Below are positions 34,027 to 41,475 of a stretch of 47,968 nt of DNA, piece after piece; positions within the stretch are counted from its first letter, which is position 1, and the number at the start of each line of letters is the position of its first letter. A program made the position numbers and the translations under genes. This stretch comes from Pseudomonadota bacterium (GTDB lineage: Bacteria; Pseudomonadota; Gammaproteobacteria; Steroidobacterales; JBCBZW01), in the NCBI GenBank assembly GCA_039193195.1, contig JBCCWS010000045.1, positions 1 through 47,968 of the forward strand, written 5' to 3'. The notes beneath the pieces were generated by a model. It saw only the letters and a program-made list of their open reading frames with translations. It was not told where the DNA came from and ran no database searches.

Positions 34027-34409
34027 GGAGGCCCTCGTGCGTTGCGCAAGGGCGTGCTACAACCATCTCGCAGCCACCGCGACCCAGATTGCTACTGCGT
34101 TCGCGCCGGAGCGGTTCTGGCATATCGATACCTATGAGGTGAAAAACGGCCACTGGGTGGCTGTTTGGTCGCACGCAACGGCTATTGCAGAGTAAAGGTA
34201 GCCTTCGGCCGTGCGCGATACGGCACCCTTGCCGGCGGCACTTGTGAGCGAATCGACGCTGCGGTGTGTGATCCTCCGTTCGGCTTGTCAGATCTATACC
34301 CCAGAGTGCGGCTGTGGCCTATTTCATCCAATAAGTCGCGGTCTGCGATGGGGTCCGATCACAATAGTGCACTCGCATTGGCCAGCAGCTCCATTGCAGT
34401 GGGCGTTCC
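34027..34409. other. Intergenic region with a gene remnant
   Basis: About 380 bp between the MAPEG gene (plus) and the MipA/OmpV gene (minus). It holds the short NTF2-like tail listed next. The rest, from 34196 on, shows no convincing gene, terminator or promoter. Confidence 0.35.
34050..34195 (+). pseudogene. C-terminal remnant of an NTF2-like protein
   Basis: A frame open to TAA at 34193-34195 ends FWHIDTYEVKNGHWVAVWSH followed by ATAIAE. The pattern (ID-Y-EVKNG-WVAVWSHAT) matches the closing strands of DUF4440/SnoaL-type proteins. There is no start; the N-terminal part is absent and the upstream sequence belongs to the end of the MAPEG gene. Probably a decayed neighbour. Confidence 0.35.
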
Positions 34410-35234
34410 TCAGAAGCGATAGTTGAAGAACACGCCACCGATTCCCTGGGTCTCGCTACCTCGTTGTTGGACGAGTGGAGAGTCAGCGGATTCACCAAGC
34501 AGGCTGCTGAGTCCGGCAAAGCCTGTGAGCGTCATCTTCCCTGTGAGCGGTAGTAGGAGTAACGCCTGGACACCGGCTGCGTTGAGGCCACCGCTAGCGT
34601 CATAGGCCGGAAGGCCCGAGGCGTCGGATTGTTCGGGATTCACATCGAAGAAGGCGCTATTAAATGCCCCGTCTCCGTAGGTGATCTCCGGACCCACAGA
34701 GTAAAATGCGCGCTTGCCGACAAGTTCGAACGTTCCGTTGTACTTCACCTCGGCCTCGCCCACGAGGCCGTCATGCCCACTTACCGCTTGGCGCACTTCA
34801 AGGGCAGCGCTAAACCGCTGTTGGCGGTACTTTACGAAGGCGCCGACCTCCACGGTGAAATCGATATCGCCGAAGCCGACTAGATCAGTCGTCTCTCCTC
34901 CGATGCCGAGAGGGTTGCTGCCGTCTTCATCGCGCCCAAAGTTGAATCGGGCGACTGGGCCCGCGCTAAGTCCGTTGTTATCGAATAGGGAATAGGTCAT
35001 CCCCTCTAGCAGGGAGGCTCGAAATCGATTCCTATACTGGACTGCGAGATTAGGGAATACGCTGACCTGATAACTATCGTCGCCGAGATAGGTTGGCGAG
35101 ACGAAGGCTCCTGCAGACACAAAGAACTGCCAGTCAGGTTGTGTTTCACGGTTGTCTTGGGCGTGGGCCGCGGCAAGTGAAAGCAACCCCAAGATAAGGC
35201 ATGTTGAAAGTAGGGGGGCCATTCGTGGAGTCAT
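34410..35234 (-). CDS. MipA/OmpV family outer-membrane protein
   Basis: 274 residues from the ATG at 35234 (GAAGG upstream); a longer frame exists without a better start. Signal peptide (LSTCLILGLLSLAAAHAQ). Family features: a beta-barrel N-terminus WQFFVSAGAFVSPTYLGDDS (about 32-51), then SVFPNLAVQYRNRFRAS, GPVARFNFGRD and GVGIF-like alternating strands. The C-terminus ends GGVFFNYRF, a terminal Phe typical of Bam-assembled barrels. Relatives act as scaffolds for murein enzymes (MipA) or are osmotically regulated porin-like proteins; which applies here is unknown. It stands alone on the minus strand. Confidence 0.9.
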   Translation of the reverse strand: MTPRMAPLLSTCLILGLLSLAAAHAQDNRETQPDWQFFVSAGAFVSPTYLGDDSYQVSVFPNLAVQYRNRFRASLLEGMTYSLFDNNGLSAGPVARFNFGRDEDGSNPLGIGGETTDLVGFGDIDFTVEVGAFVKYRQQRFSAALEVRQAVSGHDGLVGEAEVKYNGTFELVGKRAFYSVGPEITYGDGAFNSAFFDVNPEQSDASGLPAYDASGGLNAAGVQALLLLPLTGKMTLTGFAGLSSLLGESADSPLVQQRGSETQGIGGVFFNYRF

Positions 35235-36234
35235 GAGAGTGCCTTCAGATCGATGTGGGTTTTCCACACCATGACGAGCCCCCATTGCTCCGGTTTGTCT
35301 GATTTGTTAAGGAATATGAAGGAGTACAGTTTCGACGAACAGGTTGGTCGATAGCAGAAGTGACTGCTGGACAGAGATGGGTCATCGCTGTAGTGGTCGA
35401 CTCGCTCGCGGGGCAGTGGTGTAGTGAGGCGGTTGCCCCCGAGGGGCTGCGTTGGGCTGCCGCTGCGCAGGCCTTCACACTTGTTCGTACGCCAGGCGAA
35501 TCAGCAACACAATCGAAAACCAAACTGTGCATTCGGAAGGCAGCGAAGCTGTACCTGACCCAATGGAGAGTGCGAAATTGACAGTGATTGTCATTGCGCG
35601 CCACTGAGATAGAGATGGATGATCCGGGCATTGCTCGCATCTTCTTGGCTCGCGCTAAGGACCCTAGCGGCTGTCTTGTTGGCGGGGTGTTGCCTCTGCG
35701 CAAGTGATCTCATGGGCGCTGACGAGATATCCTCAGTCTTGGCTCCGGTGGCTGCGCGATGCTTGTCGACAAGAGCACTCGATGGTCGAATTGAGGTGTA
35801 ACATCGGGAACTGTCAGGACGCACCGTCTGGTCGACTCACTCCGAGCGGGATGTCCCAGGTCTTATGGAGACGACCAGTGAGTTCGCTGACTCCGGGATG
35901 GCGCCGCTCGATGTACGCTTTGGACTGGACGGAGAGGTCAGTTCTCAGCTGAGCGTCCGGAAGCCAGACCTAGGTCCTATACGATCTTCCCAAAACCAGC
36001 TTCTTTTGGACGATGCCGCTACGATAGCGATTACTACATCTGCACTACTCCCGCAGATTTGATGGCGACGCGAAGCGGGGCTGGTGGCCGGATCGAGTGG
36101 GAGCTCATCGTGGTTGAGTAGTATCACGCTCTCTGAAGCACTGGACAGATGATCGTTTTGCTGAGTGCTCCGCATTGTCCTACCACAAACAGGCACATGA
36201 TCTGATCGTGCACACTGGAACGATGCGACTGACC
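35235..36234. other. 1-kb gene-poor region with a likely decayed exported gene
   Basis: Between the MipA/OmpV gene and the response regulator. The section 35619-36062 looks like a decayed exported-protein gene (separate entry). The frame at 35360-35581 is not convincing. The last 75 bp before the regulator hold the regulatory element at 36235-36263. Confidence 0.4.
35619..36062 (+). pseudogene. Possible decayed gene for an exported protein
   Basis: A frame beginning at 35619 encodes a signal-peptide-like N-terminus (LRTLAAVLLAGCCLCASD) and stops after 60 residues. Downstream, in another frame, the piece MAPLDVRFGLDGEVSSQLSV (about 35898-35957) continues to a stop at 36060-36062. Both look more coding-like than the bases around them, consistent with one small exported-protein gene broken by frameshifts. 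No family recognised. Confidence 0.25.
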
Positions 36235-36263
36235 TTCATACTTCTTAATATTCCGGAGAAACG
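36235..36263 (+). promoter_or_regulatory. Likely response-regulator binding element upstream of the regulator gene
   Basis: The 29 bases from 36235 (TTCATACTTCTTAAT, then ATTCCGGAGAAACG) match the element at 38357-38385 upstream of the metallo-hydrolase gene at 21 of 29 positions, including the shared TTCTTAA and GAGAAACG. CTTAA-type repeats are known targets of PmrA/QseB-like OmpR-family regulators. It ends 47 bp before the GTG of the regulator, where an operator/promoter would be expected, so self-regulation is likely. Confidence 0.55.
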
Positions 36264-36310
36264 GCGTACACACTAGAGGGCCAAGCTACACCCCCCCTTG
36301 GAGGATCTCT

Positions 36311-37045
36311 GTGCCAGAAGACGTCATCACTCGGACGGTCGCTATGCTTGCGTCGAAAACTGCAAACCGAATCCTCGTGATCGATGACGACCAGCGAATG
36401 GCAGAGATGGTTAGCGAGTATCTATCGGAGAACGGCTTCGAGGTAAACGTCGCGTTGGATGGTCACCATGGACTTGATCTGCACAGTCGGCGTCCTTTCG
36501 ATGCCGTTGTGCTGGACTTGATGCTGCCCGACATCGAGGGCTTGGAGGTGTGTCGCCGGCTCCGCCTTCGAGATAACATCCCCGTGCTCATGCTGACGGC
36601 TAAGGGCGATCCCCTTGATCGGGTGATTGGTCTTGAGATGGGAGCGGACGACTACCTCCCCAAGCCGTTCGAGCCGCGCGAACTGTTAGCCCGGTTGCGA
36701 GCAGTCTTGCGCCGCGGTCGCGCCGCAAGTTCCGATGCTGTGGCTCGCTTCGGTCGCCTCGAGGTAGATCGCGAGGCGTTTGAGATACGACTCGACGGTA
36801 GACGATGTGATCTGACCGCCTACCAATTCCAGATCGTCGACGTACTCTCGCAGGCCGCCGGCCGAGTGTTGTCACGCGAGTACTTGCTTACCAATACTCA
36901 AGGGGATGGGGCTGAAGTGTTCGATAGAGCAGTCGATGTTCATATCTCGCGCATCCGCGCCGAGATTGAAGACGACCCAAAGCGCCCACGCCGCGTCATC
37001 ACCGTGAGGGGCGCGGGGTACGTTTTTGCAAAGAGCCAAGACTGA
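36311..37045 (+). CDS. OmpR/PhoB-family response regulator
   Basis: 244 residues. GTG start at 36311 with GGAGG six bases upstream. N-terminal receiver domain: acidic pocket VIDDDQ (about 24-28), phospho-acceptor Asp69 in VVLDLMLPD, the Thr of LMLTAKG and the Lys of YLPKPFEPRELLARL. C-terminal winged helix of the OmpR type: LTAYQFQIVDVL, then VDVHISRIRAEIEDDPKRP (recognition region) and the ending ITVRGAGYVF. The cognate kinase gene starts 4 bp after its stop. It likely binds the 36235 and 38357 elements. The assignment is firm; the signal is unknown. Confidence 0.95.
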   Translation: MPEDVITRTVAMLASKTANRILVIDDDQRMAEMVSEYLSENGFEVNVALDGHHGLDLHSRRPFDAVVLDLMLPDIEGLEVCRRLRLRDNIPVLMLTAKGDPLDRVIGLEMGADDYLPKPFEPRELLARLRAVLRRGRAASSDAVARFGRLEVDREAFEIRLDGRRCDLTAYQFQIVDVLSQAAGRVLSREYLLTNTQGDGAEVFDRAVDVHISRIRAEIEDDPKRPRRVITVRGAGYVFAKSQD

Positions 37046-37049
37046 GTCG

Positions 37050-38330
37050 GTGATCAAGCGCCGCCTCTATCTCCAACTCGTGTTCGTGTTGGCAGGTAGT
37101 CTCTTCGTGTTCGCAAGTGTGGCAGCTGTGCTCTGGCGTACGACCGGGCACGATGAGTACGAGGGTGAGCTGTTTCAGAAGACCAGCACACTTGCCATGC
37201 TGTTGCTGCCCCCTGCCGATGCCGATCTTGCAGTACAAGTCGAGGCAATCCATCGGATTGGAAACAGCCTCGATTTGGACCTAACCATGTGGTCCCCTGA
37301 TGGTGAGCTGCTTGCCGTGCGAGGACAGGCTGCGAGCCTCCCCGGTGACTTGCCTAGTGTGAACCAATGGCAGCCTTCGAAAGGACAGACTCAATGGACG
37401 ACCAGATTGCCGGATAACCGAGTGCTAGTGATCAATCTGCATCGGCTGGCGGTACCAAGTGATGCGGTCGGCTTCGTTTCCACCCTGTTCCTGCTGGCGA
37501 GTTTTATCGCTGCAGTGTCGTACCAGTTCATTCGCAGAATCACAAAGCGCTTGGAAGAGCTTCAAAAACAGGTGCTGCAGATCGGTGCCGGAGACTTTAG
37601 TGCTCGCGTAAGCGCAAAAGGAGACGACGAGGTGGCTGCGCTAGCGGCTGCATTCAACCGTTCGGCGGAGCAAATCGAAGGTCTCATGACAGCGCAGCGC
37701 TTGCTTCTCGCTAACGCCTCGCACGAGCTTCGAACGCCGCTGGCGCGCATCCGACTGGGCATCGAGCTGCTTCAGACGAGATACGACGAGGCACGCCGCG
37801 AGGCGCTTCAAGCGGATATACGAGAGCTTGATGAGCTTATCGACGAACTCATCCTAATGACCCGCCTTGATACTGGGCTTCAGACCGAAGATGCCTGTGA
37901 AAACGTCGATCTGACCGCCCTTGCGGCGGAAGAGTGTATCCGCTATCAGAATTGTGAGCTCAACGGCACTGCAGAAGCGGAAGTCAGCGGTGACCGTCGT
38001 ATGCTTCAACATCTACTTCGCAACCTTATTGACAACGGATTCGCTCATGGTAAGGCCCCTGTCACTGTTGAGGTACGTAAGGTCAGGCAGGTGACCTATC
38101 TGACGGTTGCGGACGAGGGTGATGGGATTCCGACCGCTGAGCAGGAGATGGTTTTTCAGCCGTTCTATCGCGCCAATGGGAAGCAGAATGTGCCAGGGTA
38201 TGGGCTCGGTCTGCCGCTTGTCGAGCGGATCGCCTCCTACCATGGGGCGTTCGTTGCAATAGAGAATCGCCCGATATCAAAGGTCAGCGTGGTGTTTGGG
38301 GCTGACCGTAAACGCCACGATTTGGCGTAG
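37050..38330 (+). CDS. Membrane-bound sensor histidine kinase
   Basis: 426 residues from the GTG at 37050, 4 bp after the regulator's stop; an upstream TTG at 37026 overlaps it and is less likely. Order: TM1 (LVFVLAGSLFVFASVAAVLW), a periplasmic sensor of about 120 residues, TM2 (STLFLLASFIAAVSYQF), HAMP (about 170-220), the H box ASHELRTPLARIR with His225 as phosphorylation site, the N box NLIDNGFAHG, DEGDGI, the F box FYRANG and the G2 motif GYGLGLPLVERIA. This is an RstB/PmrB-type arrangement. It phosphorylates the regulator encoded upstream. The periplasmic sensor has no clear ligand-binding motif. Confidence 0.94.
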   Translation: MIKRRLYLQLVFVLAGSLFVFASVAAVLWRTTGHDEYEGELFQKTSTLAMLLLPPADADLAVQVEAIHRIGNSLDLDLTMWSPDGELLAVRGQAASLPGDLPSVNQWQPSKGQTQWTTRLPDNRVLVINLHRLAVPSDAVGFVSTLFLLASFIAAVSYQFIRRITKRLEELQKQVLQIGAGDFSARVSAKGDDEVAALAAAFNRSAEQIEGLMTAQRLLLANASHELRTPLARIRLGIELLQTRYDEARREALQADIRELDELIDELILMTRLDTGLQTEDACENVDLTALAAEECIRYQNCELNGTAEAEVSGDRRMLQHLLRNLIDNGFAHGKAPVTVEVRKVRQVTYLTVADEGDGIPTAEQEMVFQPFYRANGKQNVPGYGLGLPLVERIASYHGAFVAIENRPISKVSVVFGADRKRHDLA

Positions 38331-38356
38331 GTGAAGATGTCTGGCCGACAATCTAC

Positions 38357-38385
38357 TTAACATTTCTTAAGCGACCCGAGAAACG
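38357..38385 (+). promoter_or_regulatory. Likely response-regulator binding element upstream of the metallo-hydrolase gene
   Basis: Bases TTAACATTTCTTAAG followed by CGACCCGAGAAACG match the element upstream of the regulator gene at 21 of 29 positions. Two CTTAA copies (38356-38360 and 38366-38370) lie one helical turn apart, as expected for an OmpR-family dimer. It ends 64 bp before the ATG of the metallo-hydrolase, and TAGAAAT-like bases follow as a possible -10. This suggests the two-component system controls the downstream genes. Confidence 0.6.
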
Positions 38386-38449
38386 ATAGAAATAGAGCTC
38401 AAGCACACTGCCTCCCACAGTAGAACTTCGCCTCGAAGGGAGCCGCAAG

Positions 38450-39229
38450 ATGCTAGAGCCACCTACCGTTAGACTCACTCGGATCAACAACGCCTGTGCC
38501 CTGATCGAGATTGGCGAGCACGCCATACTCACCGATCCCTATTTCATTAACTACAAGATGGTGGGGATCAACGAGCCGGTTGGGCTCTCCGTTACTGAAC
38601 TCCCACCGATTACAGCAATTATTGGGTGCCATTGTGTTATCGATCATTGGCAGATGGAGAGCCTTGTCGACTACAAGTACAACAAAGACGATGTGCGCGT
38701 GTTCGTCGCCATGAGCAAACAAGCAAGGGGGGCGCGCAGAGCTGGGTTCCACCGGGTGGAGGTCTTGGAGTGGGGTGCAATCCGGAGGTTGGGCGACCTG
38801 TCCATCAGATCGGTTCAAGCCCATAAGATGGCCGGAATGACCGTCAACAACTACGCCCTTCGACTCGGTGATAACACGGTCTTCTTTGGTGGGGAAGCAC
38901 GGGATATTGCTCCCTTGGCGGCGTATCGCGCTCGGCATGGCGAGGTCGACGTGGCGCTGTTGCCGGTCAACGCCGTTCATCTAATGGGGCTCGTCAAGCT
39001 TGTGATGAGTGGGCAGGAGGCAGTGCATGCGACGAAGATCCTTGGGGCAAGGGCACTCTTCGTAATCCACGATGCCCATCCGGACATTCCTGGGGTTATT
39101 CGCGTTAGGAGTTCGGGCGATGACGCGGAAGCCGCGGCGGTAAGCAACGATTCGCCCGACGTGGTACGCGTTCCGCCAGGCGTAACCTGGGCGTTCGACC
39201 GTGCGCCGACGCCTCGCGCGCACGCTTGA
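38450..39229 (+). CDS. UlaG-type metallo-beta-lactamase-fold hydrolase
   Basis: 259 residues. ATG at 38450 with AAGGGAG upstream. Fold features: NACALIEIGEHAILTDPYF (about 14-32), then IIGCHCVIDHW. The metal motif here is H61-C-V-I-D65-H66, so the second His of the usual HxHxDH is replaced. Then VQAHKMAGMTVNNYALRLGD, FFGGEARD, LLPVNAVHLMG and LFVIHDAHPDIPG supply further His/Asp positions. UlaG-like relatives hydrolyse lactones or phosphodiesters; the substrate here is unknown. It precedes the membrane protein gene by 12 bp and is probably under the two-component system. Confidence 0.82.
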   Translation: MLEPPTVRLTRINNACALIEIGEHAILTDPYFINYKMVGINEPVGLSVTELPPITAIIGCHCVIDHWQMESLVDYKYNKDDVRVFVAMSKQARGARRAGFHRVEVLEWGAIRRLGDLSIRSVQAHKMAGMTVNNYALRLGDNTVFFGGEARDIAPLAAYRARHGEVDVALLPVNAVHLMGLVKLVMSGQEAVHATKILGARALFVIHDAHPDIPGVIRVRSSGDDAEAAAVSNDSPDVVRVPPGVTWAFDRAPTPRAHA

Positions 39230-39241
39230 GGGAGCAGGGAC

Positions 39242-39880
39242 ATGAACGCTGAACCGTTACAATTTTCTAACGCCTTGGGCCGGGCGCTTGCGCCGTTGCT
39301 TCTTGCGATTCGCAGTACGGGCTTCTTTGAAGCGAGTGCATTTCTCCCTCTGATGACGTTCGCTTCTGTGGCTTTGTTTCTCGTCCTGTACAGGCGCCTT
39401 CACCGAAACGGCTTCTTCGAAGAGGGTCATCGAATCGTCCGCTACACGCTAGCGCTGGGCTACTTTACTCAGTGCTTCCTCGTGCTGAATGCGGGTGCGG
39501 TGGCTTTGAAGAGCATGATCGTGCAGGAGCTGGATTACAGCGAGTGGCACTGGTACATCCCCTGGGTGTCACCACTTCACTTCTACATTGCTAGTGTCGC
39601 GACGGCTCACCTGTGCGCCATCTGGCGCAGCGATAGGGCCGCGATCGACAACGCGCTGTGCGGGTACGTGCAAGTTGGCTTACTCGGGGGGTTCTACATC
39701 GCTGCCCATCGGTTGCTCACCGAGCCATTCGAAGTCACTGACGTCACGACAGGGGTCGGAGCTACCTTCATGCTGATCTGGTTCGCCGTCCTCAATTGGG
39801 ACATCGTACTACGCCTCTGCCCGCGTGATTCTAGCGGCATGAGCACCAGCGAAGAGCTGCAGTTCCTTCCGCCAAATTAG
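39242..39880 (+). CDS. Multi-pass membrane protein of unknown function
   Basis: 212 residues, 12 bp after the metallo-hydrolase gene (GGGAG upstream), so likely in the same operon. About five hydrophobic segments: LPLMTFASVALFLVLY (about 36-51), YTLALGYFTQCFLVLNAG (68-85), PLHFYIASVATAHLCAIW (110-127), QVGLLGGFYIAAHRLL (143-158) and ATFMLIWFAVLNWDIVL (174-190). No family recognised. It could assist transport or sensing in the same pathway as the hydrolases; this is only an inference from context. Confidence 0.75.
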   Translation: MNAEPLQFSNALGRALAPLLLAIRSTGFFEASAFLPLMTFASVALFLVLYRRLHRNGFFEEGHRIVRYTLALGYFTQCFLVLNAGAVALKSMIVQELDYSEWHWYIPWVSPLHFYIASVATAHLCAIWRSDRAAIDNALCGYVQVGLLGGFYIAAHRLLTEPFEVTDVTTGVGATFMLIWFAVLNWDIVLRLCPRDSSGMSTSEELQFLPPN

Positions 39881-40040
39881 CTCGCAAGCGGGCGCATGCG
39901 TGGTGGAGTGGCCTTCTGGCTGTCTCCGTCCGACCGTCGAGGCCAGCGGCCATTCGCTACACATTCCTTCATATACCAGAAAACCTGCAGCAATGAGACC
40001 TGAGCAGGCTAGCAACTCCAGATCATTGCAGGCACATGTC

Positions 40041-41207
40041 ATGAGACGTTCAAAAGTCGTTGAGCTGCTTCTTGCGGGCGCAGCGCTCGTGTTTTCTTCG
40101 GTCCTCCAGGCGGAGGACCGGTTCTCCGTCAACAGGCCCATTTTGTTGGACACTCAGGGGAGTTTTGCTGTGGGGGGCGAAGTGATTCAGGCGCCGGGCT
40201 TCTTTCCGACGCTGGTAGATCCCTTCAGCCCTCCCCTCCCGGACGGCCAGACGCTACACGGCGACCACGCGTACGTTCAGTACCAGATTCCCGTTCAGGC
40301 CAGAAAATATCCGCTTGTGATGTGGCACGGTGATGGGCAGTTCTCGAGAACGTGGGAGTCCACCCCCGACGGACGTGAAGGATTCAAGACACTGTTTCTG
40401 CGGCGTGGGTTTTCCACTTACGTGATAGACCAACCGGGGCGAGCGGGCGCGAGTAACACGACGGAGATCAACACAACGCAAGTCAGTAGCAATGAGGCGC
40501 CATCTGTGGGTGCCGTACCGTCAGATCAAGAGTCGTTCAATGTATTCCGTGTAGGAGACTGGATCGGCGATGACCCAAACTACTTTCCTGGAGTGCAGTT
40601 TCCTCAAGATCCCGCCTCCCTTGAGCAGTACTTCAGGCAACGTGTGCCAAGTGCAGACCCGGACGACGAAGAGCGCGATGCTGCAGTCGTCTCTGAGCTA
40701 TTTGATCGTATCGGCGATGCGATTCTAATTTCTCATTCGGCCGCTGGTCGACGCGGTTGGTTGACTGCGATTGGCAACGAGAGAGTGAGATCGATAGTGG
40801 CCTACGAACCTACGCAGTTTGTGATTCCCGAGGGCGAAGTCTACGATACGCCCTTGTTCGGATTTAACGATCCTGTGGAAGTGCCTTTTGATGACTTCAT
40901 GTCATTGACCACGAGGCCAATCCAGATAGTCTTTGGTGACTACATCCCTGACCCTGTTGATTTCGATCCCTTCGACTTCGTCAACAATTCCCAAGCGGAG
41001 TTCTTCTGGGGGCTGGTACTGCTGATGTCGCTTGAGTTTGCGGACCGCGTTAACGAACTCGGAGGTAACGCGCAGGTGGTGGTGCTCCCCGACATTGGAG
41101 TTACCGGTAACACTCACTTTCCGTTCTCTGATCTGAATAACCGAAGGATTGCAGCACTGCTGTTTCAGTTTCTGCGCGACAACGAGCTTCACGTGCGCGA
41201 TCGCTAG
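40041..41207 (+). CDS. Exported alpha/beta hydrolase (esterase-like)
   Basis: 388 residues from the ATG at 40041, which opens a signal peptide (VELLLAGAALVFSSVLQA). The frame is open from 39900 with an ATG at 39993, but those residues do not look exported. Fold features: YPLVMWHGDGQFSRTWE (oxyanion region), STYVIDQPGRAGAS, the nucleophile elbow ILISHSAAGRRGW (Ser between His and Ala as nucleophile) and GNTHFPF (candidate catalytic His). Similar proteins are annotated as esterases or lactonases; the substrate is unknown. It follows the membrane gene by 160 bp on the same strand and may belong to the same regulon. Confidence 0.85.
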   Translation: MRRSKVVELLLAGAALVFSSVLQAEDRFSVNRPILLDTQGSFAVGGEVIQAPGFFPTLVDPFSPPLPDGQTLHGDHAYVQYQIPVQARKYPLVMWHGDGQFSRTWESTPDGREGFKTLFLRRGFSTYVIDQPGRAGASNTTEINTTQVSSNEAPSVGAVPSDQESFNVFRVGDWIGDDPNYFPGVQFPQDPASLEQYFRQRVPSADPDDEERDAAVVSELFDRIGDAILISHSAAGRRGWLTAIGNERVRSIVAYEPTQFVIPEGEVYDTPLFGFNDPVEVPFDDFMSLTTRPIQIVFGDYIPDPVDFDPFDFVNNSQAEFFWGLVLLMSLEFADRVNELGGNAQVVVLPDIGVTGNTHFPFSDLNNRRIAALLFQFLRDNELHVRDR

Positions 41208-41475
41208 CAGTAGTGTGGAGGCCAGTTCCGTCGAAAGGGCGTATTCAGCTGTTTACGGACTCGTCGCGGAAAGCCTGTAGGACAGGCGTGCCGGGCCATT
41301 TATCATTGAACACGAACCTGGCGGTCGGCGAGAGAGCTTTGCACTGGCTGTTGTGAAAGCTGATGTAGCAGCACTAACTGCAACAAGCAGCAGGGTAGCT
41401 GGTAGACCGCTGGTCTTCGATCAGCCCCCCCAGTTCTGGGTGTACGGGTAAGCTGTTACTTGCCGTAAGCGCCAC
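41208..41475. other. Convergent intergenic region
   Basis: About 270 bp between the exported hydrolase (plus) and the 757-residue protein (minus). A loose inverted repeat (ACGGGTAAG with CTTGCCGT) lies near 41440-41465, but no clear terminator with a T run is present and no gene is seen. Confidence 0.3.
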
